Assembly: GCA_035525055.1 (NCBI GenBank)
Contig: DATLEZ010000090.1
Location: 1-19,106, forward strand
Source of the DNA: DATEEG01 sp035525055
GTDB lineage: Bacteria; Actinomycetota; Acidimicrobiia; Spongiisociales; ZC4RG35
Direction of reading: 5' to 3'
DNA: 19,106 nt
A model generated the notes under the pieces. That model had not been told where the DNA came from. It searched no databases and saw only the letters and a program-made list of their open reading frames with translations. Position 1 is the first letter of the stretch, and the number at the start of each line of letters is the position of its first letter. Made by a program: the position numbers and the translations under genes. Positions 13,263 to 19,106 of the stretch are shown here, piece after piece.

Positions 13263-14786
13263 ATGCAAAGTCTCGCCGGGGATGTCCTCCTGACCGACCA
13301 GTACCAGCTCACGATGGGCCAGGTCTACTTTCGCGAGGGTCTGCACGAGCATCGAGCCCGGTTCGAGCACTTCTTCCGCAGCAACCCTGACTACGGGGGT
13401 CATCAAGCCGGGTATGCCGTCACCGCCGGGATGAGAACGTTTCTCGACTGGCTGACTACGGCCCGCTTCGACTCGTCCGAGATCGAGCGACTGGCCGCCC
13501 ATCCGTCCGGCAGCGGCGGGAAGTTGTTCTCAAAGGACTATCTGGACTGGCTCGCCGCCAACGGCGACTTCGAATCCTTGACGATCACGGCGATTCCCGA
13601 AGGACGGGTGGTTCATCCCGGGATTCCGCTGACGATGGTGGAAGGTCCCCTCATCCTCGCTCAGTTGATCGAGACGGCCCTGTTGAACCATCTCAACTTC
13701 GAGACGCTGATCGCTACCAAAGCCTCACGTATCTGGGAGGCGGCCCGGGGCGGAACGGTCTTCGAGTTCGGCACGAGAAGGGCTCAGGGCTCGGGCGCTC
13801 ACTCCGTCGTTCGGGCTGCCCTGATCGGAGGGGCGGCCGGATCTTCGCTGATGGGCCGTTCCTACGAACTGGGGTTCATTCCCGTCGGAACCCATGCCCA
13901 CTCAATTGTGCAGGCGTTCATGGCCCTTGGCATGGGCGAGCTGGGGGCGTTCAAGGCCTATGCCGAGGTTTATCCCGACGATTGCCTGCTTCTGGTCGAC
14001 ACCATCGACACGCTTGATTCGGGCATGCCGAATGCGATAACAGTCTTCGAGGAGCTCAGGAAGGCGGGGCACCGGCCCGTTGGAATCCGGCTCGACTCAG
14101 GCGACCTCGCTCACCTCGCGGTCCGTTCCGCCGAGATGTTGAACGCGGCCGGCTTCGACGACACTTCGATCGTCCTCTCCTCGGAGCTGGATGAGATCAC
14201 CATCTGGCAGATCATCGAGCAGATCCTTGATGAGGCTCCGCGCTACGGCGTCACAGGGGAGTCCGTGATCAACAGGCTCGTCTATGGCGTTGGGTCTCGG
14301 CTCGCCACCTCGCAGGGGGACCCGTATCTCGACGGCGTTTACAAGCTCGCCGCCATCGAAGAGAGAGGTGAGTGGAGACCGGCGATCAAGGTCTCAGATA
14401 CACCTGCCAAGGTGATGACTCCTGGTGCCAAACGCTCATGGCGGGTTTACGACCAGCGCGGCTTCGCCACTGCCGACCTGATGGCTCTCGACAGCGAAAC
14501 GCCGGCGGCCCCTCTCGAACTGCACCACGTGAGCCAGATCGGGGTGATCAGGCATCTTCCGGTCGAGCGGGTGAGCGCGATCGAGGAACTCGCCGAACCG
14601 GTCTCAACCTCCGATCTGCCCACACCCCATGAAGAGATCGTCATGGCCCAGAAGCGGAGGCTGGCCGATCTCGAGCGGCTCGATCCGGGTGTCCGCCGAC
14701 TGGTCAACCCGCACGTCTATCACGTGTCGCTGACGCCCGAACTGGCGAAGCTCAAGCATGAAATGATCAGCCGCCACTCCGTTTGA
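13263..14786 (+). CDS. pncB: Nicotinate phosphoribosyltransferase
   Basis: This encodes 507 residues from the ATG at 13263. Family marks are L-L-T-D-Q-Y-Q-L-T-M (9-18), F-G-T-R-R-A-Q (169-175), G-T-H-A-H-S-I-V (209-216), with H213 at the position of the phosphorylated histidine, and R-L-D-S-G-D (276-281). The enzyme joins nicotinate to PRPP, driven by ATP, giving nicotinate mononucleotide in the Preiss-Handler route. A GTG at 13221 in frame would add 14 residues; I prefer 13263 because it starts close to the conserved L-L-T-D-x-Y-Q-L-T-M and leaves room for promoters between the divergent pair. The last codons and the TGA form part of a 40-nt hairpin. It pairs with the adjacent nicotinamidase in NAD salvage. 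Confidence 0.94.
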   Translation: MQSLAGDVLLTDQYQLTMGQVYFREGLHEHRARFEHFFRSNPDYGGHQAGYAVTAGMRTFLDWLTTARFDSSEIERLAAHPSGSGGKLFSKDYLDWLAANGDFESLTITAIPEGRVVHPGIPLTMVEGPLILAQLIETALLNHLNFETLIATKASRIWEAARGGTVFEFGTRRAQGSGAHSVVRAALIGGAAGSSLMGRSYELGFIPVGTHAHSIVQAFMALGMGELGAFKAYAEVYPDDCLLLVDTIDTLDSGMPNAITVFEELRKAGHRPVGIRLDSGDLAHLAVRSAEMLNAAGFDDTSIVLSSELDEITIWQIIEQILDEAPRYGVTGESVINRLVYGVGSRLATSQGDPYLDGVYKLAAIEERGEWRPAIKVSDTPAKVMTPGAKRSWRVYDQRGFATADLMALDSETPAAPLELHHVSQIGVIRHLPVERVSAIEELAEPVSTSDLPTPHEEIVMAQKRRLADLERLDPGVRRLVNPHVYHVSLTPELAKLKHEMISRHSV

Positions 14787-14804
14787 ACGGAGTGACGGCT
14801 GATC
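14765..14804. terminator. 19-bp-stem hairpin with the pncB stop codon in its loop
   Basis: GATCAGCCG (14765-14773) and CACTCCGTT (14775-14783) pair with AACGGAGTG (14786-14794) and CGGCTGATC (14796-14804). There is a single C-A mismatch (14774/14795) and a 2-nt centre (14784-14785). The TGA stop occupies 14784-14786. It sits between two convergent genes and is symmetric, so it can stop transcription from both sides. No T-run follows on either strand, so Rho-independent action would rest on the stem alone. Confidence 0.72.
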
Positions 14805-14832
14805 TGGCGCGGTCAGAACGAGTGCGCTGGCT

Positions 14833-15075
14833 TCAGAACGATCCGAAGGGATCGGGCGGCGGTGGAAGCTCACTCTCGTCCTGCCGCTTGCGAAGGGCAG
14901 GAGCTATGAGAGCGAGGCCGACCAGGACCACCAGCACCGGAAGTGCCCAGCCGAAGAGGTTCCGAAATCCGTTGCTGAGGTCGAACGGTTCTGCCGGTAT
15001 GAGAAACAGCAGGCCAAGTCCGGTCAGCACGAACCCCCCGATCAGGGACCACGGGTCTAGTTGATGTCGTTTCAT
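14833..15075 (-). CDS. Small two-helix membrane protein, LiaF-operon partner
   Basis: This encodes 80 residues. A short start M-K-R-H-Q-L-D-P-W-S leads to a membrane segment at about 11-27, a loop with F-D-L-S-N-G-F-R, a second membrane segment at about 41-60, then a basic patch and a proline/acid-rich tail (P-P-P-P-D-P-F-G-S-F). Its ATG overlaps the stop of the PspC-LiaF gene (ATGA), so the two are coupled. The size and helix pair recall LiaI-like or DUF-type membrane anchors encoded next to LiaF and PspC proteins, but no family can be named. It probably works with the upstream protein in sensing envelope stress. It ends 28 bp from the pncB hairpin. Confidence 0.78.
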   Translation of the reverse strand: MKRHQLDPWSLIGGFVLTGLGLLFLIPAEPFDLSNGFRNLFGWALPVLVVLVGLALIAPALRKRQDESELPPPPDPFGSF

Positions 15076-16733
15076 TCGCGTTCTCCTTGGATAAGAGTGA
15101 TGTCGCCTTCGATGCTTTGAATGTCAAGTTCGATGATCGGGGTTTCGCTGGTGATCGAATCGGCTCGGACCGAGCCTCCCCGATCGACCTGGTCCTCACC
15201 GAACAGGTCGACGACTCCCAGGTCGGTGCGTGCCGACACGCGGTAGGAGGTGTCTACCGGCAGGATGATCGTTATGTCGCCGATATCGGAAGCCACTTCG
15301 ATCGCCCGATCCTCAGTGAGGAATAGTCCTTCCAGGTCGAGTGTGATGTCGCCCTGGATGGTGGTGTAGGAGTCCTCGAGACCTTCGGTCGAGTTGACCT
15401 TGACCACCAGGTCACCGATCCCAGCCAGCTCGATAGCTGACTCGCCGTCGAAGAGCCGGTTGTCGTCGCTCTCGACGACGATGCGCCCCATTCCCACCTC
15501 GAGAGTCGCTACAACAGTTCCCAGTCCGGAACCTCCGATGTTGTAGGTCCGGTCGATCCCGAAACCACCCTGCGAGCCAGCGACCGTGGCGAACTCTCCT
15601 ATGCCGACATCACCCCTCGCCTCGACGGCAACGCCTTCCGGGACCCGAAGTTCCAATTCACCGACGCCGACCTCTGCGATGAAGGTGATGGTTTGGCCGC
15701 TCCATGGCAGATCGGTCAAGTCGATGACCAGTTCGCCGGCGCCCCTCTCGTAGGTTGCGGCCAGACCTGCGAAGTCGGTCGGGCGAACCACCTGGGGGGT
15801 TTCCCAGGTGCCGTCGAACGCATCGGCGATCGAGGTCCCGACCATGACTGGTACCAGCAGCAATGCGAAGGGGATCAACCATCGCGCCCTTCCAAAGTAG
15901 GTCCCGACCAGGACTCCAAGTCCGAGGGTCACGACCGCCAATGCGAAGTAGTGACGCGGGTCGGCATCGATCGAGGTTGCCACACGGTCGATGGCGGCCA
16001 GCAGCCCGAGGGCGATGATGGTCACACCGACCGTGATCTGGCCAAGCGGTGACGGTGGCGTCCTTGGCTTGACCACGACGGGCGCGATGGGTTGGGTAAT
16101 GGTGGGAGAGTCGTAGTTGGATGACATGGCGTTGATGGTCTCCGTACTGGTTGGTTTGGCTGTCTTGTCCGGATCCGGCTTCCAGTTGATCCCGGGCAGG
16201 TCACCCCGGTACAACAGGATCCCGATCACCAGGAGAGCTGTAGGGAAGAGGAGGCCGCCGTCGAAGAACGGGAAGTTGCTGAAGAGAATCGCGGCCGCGA
16301 TCAACACGAACACGACTCCTATCCAGGGCCTGGTGCTGTTGGCCTGGTTGGCCCACTTCTGCCCGACCGACTCGGCCTGGCCTTCCTCGGGCATCAGCAG
16401 CCAGGCGGCGATGTAGAGGAGGATTCCGCTACCGCCGCCGAACGAGAGCACAAGAAAGGCAAGTCGGATGACCCATCGGTCGACCCCGACGCGGTCGGCG
16501 ATTCCCGCCGCGACGCCGGCCACCATTCGACCTTCTCTGGGCCGCCGTAGTTCCGTGGTGGAGTGGGCCGACCTGCTCCAGGAAGGCCCCGATGACCCAG
16601 GGTTTTGCGACCCAGGGGTTTCGGGCCCAGGGGTTTCGGGTTCGAGGTCCGGTGCAATTGGGTCCGGTGCACCTGATTCTGACCGGGAAGATTGCGGTTC
16701 CCCCTCGATGGGTGTTTCTGTTGTGTTTGCCAT
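15072..16733 (-). CDS. PspC-LiaF-type membrane protein with a C-terminal Toastrack-like region
   Basis: This encodes 553 residues from the ATG at 16733. Residues 1-60 are a Pro/Gly/Ser-rich linker partly built of 15-bp DNA repeats. A PspC domain follows (61-116; R-M-V-A-G-V-A-A-G-I-A-D then a membrane helix). Further helices lie at about 136-152, 160-176, 232-250, 262-280 and 286-303. The C-terminal 240 residues are beta-rich and appear to hold two LiaF/Toastrack-like lobes: V-G-V-G-E-L-E-L-R-V-P-E-G (355-367) and S-D-I-G-D-I-T-I-I-L-P-V-D (482-494). LiaF-type proteins restrain a sensor kinase until cell-envelope damage occurs. It is divergent from a PspC-kinase. No Shine-Dalgarno sequence precedes 16733, and an in-frame ATG at 16799 is possible. 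Confidence 0.85.
   Translation of the reverse strand: MANTTETPIEGEPQSSRSESGAPDPIAPDLEPETPGPETPGSQNPGSSGPSWSRSAHSTTELRRPREGRMVAGVAAGIADRVGVDRWVIRLAFLVLSFGGGSGILLYIAAWLLMPEEGQAESVGQKWANQANSTRPWIGVVFVLIAAAILFSNFPFFDGGLLFPTALLVIGILLYRGDLPGINWKPDPDKTAKPTSTETINAMSSNYDSPTITQPIAPVVVKPRTPPSPLGQITVGVTIIALGLLAAIDRVATSIDADPRHYFALAVVTLGLGVLVGTYFGRARWLIPFALLLVPVMVGTSIADAFDGTWETPQVVRPTDFAGLAATYERGAGELVIDLTDLPWSGQTITFIAEVGVGELELRVPEGVAVEARGDVGIGEFATVAGSQGGFGIDRTYNIGGSGLGTVVATLEVGMGRIVVESDDNRLFDGESAIELAGIGDLVVKVNSTEGLEDSYTTIQGDITLDLEGLFLTEDRAIEVASDIGDITIILPVDTSYRVSARTDLGVVDLFGEDQVDRGGSVRADSITSETPIIELDIQSIEGDITLIQGERE
16595..16675. repeat. Two families of 15-bp tandem repeats in the PspC-LiaF linker
   Basis: Three 15-bp units with a CCCAGGG core run from 16595 to 16639 (second and third differ by one base). 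Two 15-bp units beginning GGTCCGGTGCA follow at 16646-16660 and 16661-16675. Both unit lengths keep the reading frame and encode five-residue blocks such as E-T-P-G-P and A-P-D-P-I. The region is the flexible cytosolic linker before the PspC domain and is likely to vary in length between strains. Confidence 0.8.
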
Positions 16734-16868
16734 GAGAAGAATGCTGCGGATCGGCCCGGTTGTTGTCCATCGGGGACCTCCCCACTCCGACCCTCGCATG
16801 GCGGGGCGGGTTCAGGGATGCTCCTCATTGCGGGTGAGGGCGAGGTACTGCCAACATCATGAGTGCAT

Positions 16869-18086
16869 ATGACGACTCCCGACCAGGCTGAAATCAAAGT
16901 CGATCCCTGGGCAACACGTCTCGCCCTGTTCAGGCGTCGCCAGGACAGGGTGGTCGCCGGGGTGGCCGGGGGACTGGCGGATCGTCTCGGCGTGGGCGAT
17001 GTCTACGTCCGCGCCGCTTTCGCCACTCTCGCCACCATGTGGGGACTGGGCATCGTCATTTATGTGGTTCTTTGGCGTCTGACCCTCGACGTTGAAGATG
17101 ACCGGCCCCCCCGGCCGATCGACTCCAGGCAGCGGATCGGCCTGACTCTGGCCTTCATCGGCGGTCTGTGGATCCTGACGGGGATGGGCCTGGTCCTCGA
17201 CGGCTTCGCGACGGCGGTCGTATTCACGCTGTCTTTTGGGACGGCAGCCCTGTGGGACCGCTCCGAGTCGCCGTCGCTGGCGCGGATCATCCTCCCCGAT
17301 GGCGGCGGCGGCCGGTCGGTGGTTCGCTTGATTGGAGGGATGGTCCTCGTGATCGGTGGGCTCGGCCTGCTGTTCAGCTCCGTGTCAGCCATCTCCCAGA
17401 TCGGGTTCACCCTTTTGGCGGTGGCGGTCACGGTGGCGGGGTTGGTCCTCGCATTCGGACCGTGGATGTACCGAATGGCCGCGGACCTCGGACAGGAGCG
17501 TCGGGAGCGGGTGCGTCAAGAAGAACGAGCCGAAGTGGCCGCGCACCTCCACGACTCTGTGCTGCAAACCCTGGCCTTGATCCAGCGAAGCGAGGACCCC
17601 CGCAAGATGGCTTCACTTGCTCGGTCGCAAGAACGAGAACTGCGAAGCTGGCTGTACGGTCGCGCTCCGGTTCCGGGTGAGGACTTGCTGTCCACTGCCC
17701 TCGAAGGGGCGGTGGCCAAAGTCGAGGATGAACGTCACGTCGCCATCGACCTGGTCAAGGTCGGTGATGCCACACTCGATGACAAAGGCCGCGCTCTGAT
17801 CGGTGCCGCTACGGAGGCATTGATCAATGCCGCCCAACACAGCGGAGCGGGCAGGATCTCGATATTCCTCGAGATTGACGGCGACACCGCCGACGTGTGG
17901 GTCACCGATCAGGGGAAGGGATTCGATCAGAAGACGGTGCCGCCGGATCGCCGGGGACTGGCCGACTCGGTGTTCGGCCGCATGTCCCGTCACGGTGGCA
18001 GCGCCGACGTGGAGAGCCGGCCCGGTGAAGGCACTGAGGTCCATTTGATCATGCCCGGAGTCAAGGCGATCGGGGTCCAGCCGTGA
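16869..18086 (+). CDS. PspC-domain sensor histidine kinase (HisKA_3/HATPase, NarL-partner type)
   Basis: This encodes 405 residues from the ATG at 16869 (a GTG at 16863 would add two). The PspC domain covers about 22-75 (R-V-V-A-G-V-A-G-G-L-A-D-R-L-G-V). Membrane helices follow at about 90-110, 113-129, 151-171 and 178-198. The phosphoacceptor is H228 in H-L-H-D-S-V-L-Q-T-L. The ATP domain shows the N-box E-A-L-I-N-A-A-Q-H-S (316-325), with N320, and D-Q-G-K-G-F (347-352). The H-D-x-x-x-Q form is that of kinases paired with NarL/LiaR regulators; the regulator gene overlaps it. PspC probably senses the membrane state. The LiaF-like protein encoded divergently is the likely modulator. Confidence 0.92.
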   Translation: MTTPDQAEIKVDPWATRLALFRRRQDRVVAGVAGGLADRLGVGDVYVRAAFATLATMWGLGIVIYVVLWRLTLDVEDDRPPRPIDSRQRIGLTLAFIGGLWILTGMGLVLDGFATAVVFTLSFGTAALWDRSESPSLARIILPDGGGGRSVVRLIGGMVLVIGGLGLLFSSVSAISQIGFTLLAVAVTVAGLVLAFGPWMYRMAADLGQERRERVRQEERAEVAAHLHDSVLQTLALIQRSEDPRKMASLARSQERELRSWLYGRAPVPGEDLLSTALEGAVAKVEDERHVAIDLVKVGDATLDDKGRALIGAATEALINAAQHSGAGRISIFLEIDGDTADVWVTDQGKGFDQKTVPPDRRGLADSVFGRMSRHGGSADVESRPGEGTEVHLIMPGVKAIGVQP

Positions 18087-18715
18087 CCCGTCTCTTCCTG
18101 GTCGACGACCACCAACTCTTCCTGGCCGGGGTCAAGGCCGAGCTCGAGGGCAAAGCCGAGATCGTCGGGATCGCATCCGACGTCGACGAGGCCATCACCG
18201 AGATAAGGCGCACGCGTCCCGACGTGGTCTTGATCGACGTCCATATGCCGGGAGGCGGTGGTCTCGCGGTCATCGGGGCACTCTCCGAAACGAATCCCGA
18301 TATCAAGTTCCTGGCGTTGTCGGTTTCGGACGCGGCCGAGGATGTCATCGCAATGATCCGGGCCGGAGCCCGCGGCTATGTCACCAAGACGATAAGCGCC
18401 GACGACCTGGCCGAGGCTATCGACCGGATCAAGGCCGGCGACGCGGTGTTCTCACCGCGACTGGCTGGGTTCGTCCTCGATGCCTTTGCCGGCGGCCTGC
18501 CGGTTCCGATCGACGAAGAACTCGATCAACTAACGGCGCGCGAACGTGAGGTCCTTCGACTGATCGCCCGTGGCTTCGCTTACAAGCAAGTGGCCTCGCG
18601 GTTGAATCTCTCGGTCAAGACCGTGGAGACCCACGTCTCAGCAGTGCTGCGGAAGCTGCAACTCTCCAACCGTCACGAGTTGGCGAGATGGGCGTCGGAC
18701 CGCAGGATCGTCTAG
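18083..18715 (+). CDS. NarL/LuxR-family response regulator
   Basis: This encodes 210 residues, starting at a GTG that overlaps the kinase stop by 4 bp (GTGA). The receiver domain (1-120) carries the acid pair D8-D9, phospho-acceptor D52 (L-I-D-V-H-M-P-G), S80 and K102. A linker leads to a LuxR-type helix-turn-helix at about 147-205 (L-T-A-R-E-R-E-V-L-R-L-I-A-R-G, then V-K-T-V-E-T-H-V-S-A-V-L-R-K-L). All active-site residues are present. After phosphorylation by the adjacent kinase it would bind DNA and probably control the divergent PspC-LiaF operon and its own, as in LiaRS or PspC-linked systems. It ends 6 bp before a convergent LiaF-like gene. Confidence 0.95.
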   Translation: MTRLFLVDDHQLFLAGVKAELEGKAEIVGIASDVDEAITEIRRTRPDVVLIDVHMPGGGGLAVIGALSETNPDIKFLALSVSDAAEDVIAMIRAGARGYVTKTISADDLAEAIDRIKAGDAVFSPRLAGFVLDAFAGGLPVPIDEELDQLTAREREVLRLIARGFAYKQVASRLNLSVKTVETHVSAVLRKLQLSNRHELARWASDRRIV

Positions 18716-18721
18716 TCGCGT

Positions 18722-19106
18722 TTACGAGGCGACCGCCACGGGTACCGACCGCCGGATGATCTCGATGCGCGAAAACCAAGCCGATCCTTCCAGTCTGATG
18801 ACCGGGGCGTCATCGGCGGTGTCCTCGACGGACAGGTTGAATCTGGTTCCCCGGGGCTTGACCGTGTTCACCACTTCCCAGCCCGGAGGGGTGACAATTC
18901 GGAGCGAGCCCCCGAACATCATGACTGAAATCTCGATCCCGGTTGGGGCCGGGTGGACTCGCCTTAAGTCGAGTTCGACAGCGGCGACAGTCACCAGAAT
19001 CGTGGCGCCGATAAAGGGCTTGGCACGCATGCGGATGCGGCGACGGGCCGCTACTGCGGCGAGATCGATCTCGTCATGGTCCCGGTTCGATCGGTCCTTG
19101 AAAACG
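18722..19106 (-). CDS. LiaF-like C-terminal domain protein (5' end outside the window)
   Basis: The minus-strand frame is open from the right edge to a TAA at 18722-18724, giving at least 127 residues. An ATG at 19030 exists, but the sequence before it (D-E-I-D-L-A-A-V-A-A-R-R-R) looks like ordinary coding sequence, so the real start is probably beyond the window. A beta-rich pattern with V-E-L-D-L-R-R (on a strand), P-A-P-T-G-I-E-I-S-V, F-G-G-S-L-R-I-V-T-P-P-G-W-E-V and a final short strand fits the LiaF/cell-wall-active-antibiotic-response C-terminal region. It lies tail to tail with the response regulator, 6 bp apart, and probably belongs to the same envelope-stress locus. The N-terminal part, which may hold membrane helices or a DUF1707-type domain, cannot be seen. 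Confidence 0.68.
   Translation of the reverse strand, partial: VFKDRSNRDHDEIDLAAVAARRRIRMRAKPFIGATILVTVAAVELDLRRVHPAPTGIEISVMMFGGSLRIVTPPGWEVVNTVKPRGTRFNLSVEDTADDAPVIRLEGSAWFSRIEIIRRSVPVAVAS

Noticed and set aside
18715..18733. GTCGC...GCGAC hairpin between the response regulator and the LiaF-like gene
   Set aside because: A 5-bp stem with a 9-nt loop and no T-run is expected by chance in GC-rich DNA.
1..19106. tRNA genes, CRISPR arrays, insertion sequences, phage genes
   Set aside because: No cloverleaf-like conserved arms, no regularly spaced direct repeats with spacers, and no transposase or phage motifs were seen on either strand.

Overview
The window is a 19.1 kb piece of a GC-rich, gene-dense bacterial chromosome. 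The likely source is an uncultured actinobacterium, possibly of the Acidimicrobiia. This is inferred from the high GC, the GTG and TTG starts, many 1-4 bp gene overlaps, a Ddn-like F420-type flavin/deazaflavin oxidoreductase, a fused adenylyltransferase/rhodanese, a DUF4190-DUF2752 cluster and a PspC/LiaF/NarL-type envelope-stress locus. Several genes lack a Shine-Dalgarno sequence but carry a TANNNT box 7-9 nt before the start codon, which suggests leaderless transcripts. I see no tRNA, rRNA, insertion sequence, CRISPR array or phage gene. No intergenic gap exceeds about 140 bp.

Layout. (1) 1-185: the 3' end of an Mrp/ApbC-type Fe-S carrier ATPase, meeting tail to tail a minus-strand cluster DUF4190 - DUF2752 - DUF4190 (175-1226) and then a class III aminotransferase (1270-2502). 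(2) 2603-4346, minus: pntAb and pntB, the membrane half of proton-translocating transhydrogenase; the soluble alpha-1 gene is absent. (3) 4462-5640, plus: an E1-like adenylyltransferase with an N-terminal rhodanese domain. It faces a minus-strand operon (9053 to 5642) of a DUF1444-like protein, a CefD/EgtE-like class V aminotransferase, a short-chain dehydrogenase and a JAMM metalloprotease. (4) 9118-11683, plus: a membrane protein resembling a degenerate site-2 protease, an HDAC-superfamily (acetylpolyamine amidohydrolase-like) deacetylase and a TauE/SafE permease. (5) 11728-13196, minus: nicotinamidase, Ddn-like oxidoreductase and MsrB, divergent from nicotinate phosphoribosyltransferase (13263-14786, plus). 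(6) 14833-18715: a small membrane protein and a PspC-LiaF/Toastrack-like protein on the minus strand, divergent from a PspC-histidine kinase and NarL-type regulator; then part of another LiaF-like protein at the right edge.

How the parts fit. Three themes stand out. Nicotinamide nucleotide metabolism is represented by PntAb/PntB and PncA/PncB. A possible sulfur-relay group joins rhodanese-E1, JAMM and a CefD/EgtE-type PLP enzyme, with TauE and MsrB nearby; the expected ubiquitin-fold sulfur carrier is missing. The envelope-stress signalling locus carries PspC domains on both the kinase and the presumed regulator.

The most notable non-coding structures are a 40-nt near-perfect hairpin with the pncB stop codon in its loop, a heptamer-repeat palindrome behind pntB, a 21-bp tandem repeat at the head of the class V aminotransferase, a recurring CGCGCCAAAW motif, and 15-bp minisatellites in the PspC-LiaF linker. 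None of this proves a new system. The rhodanese-E1/JAMM/PLP-enzyme neighbourhood and the doubled PspC envelope locus are the best candidates to pursue.
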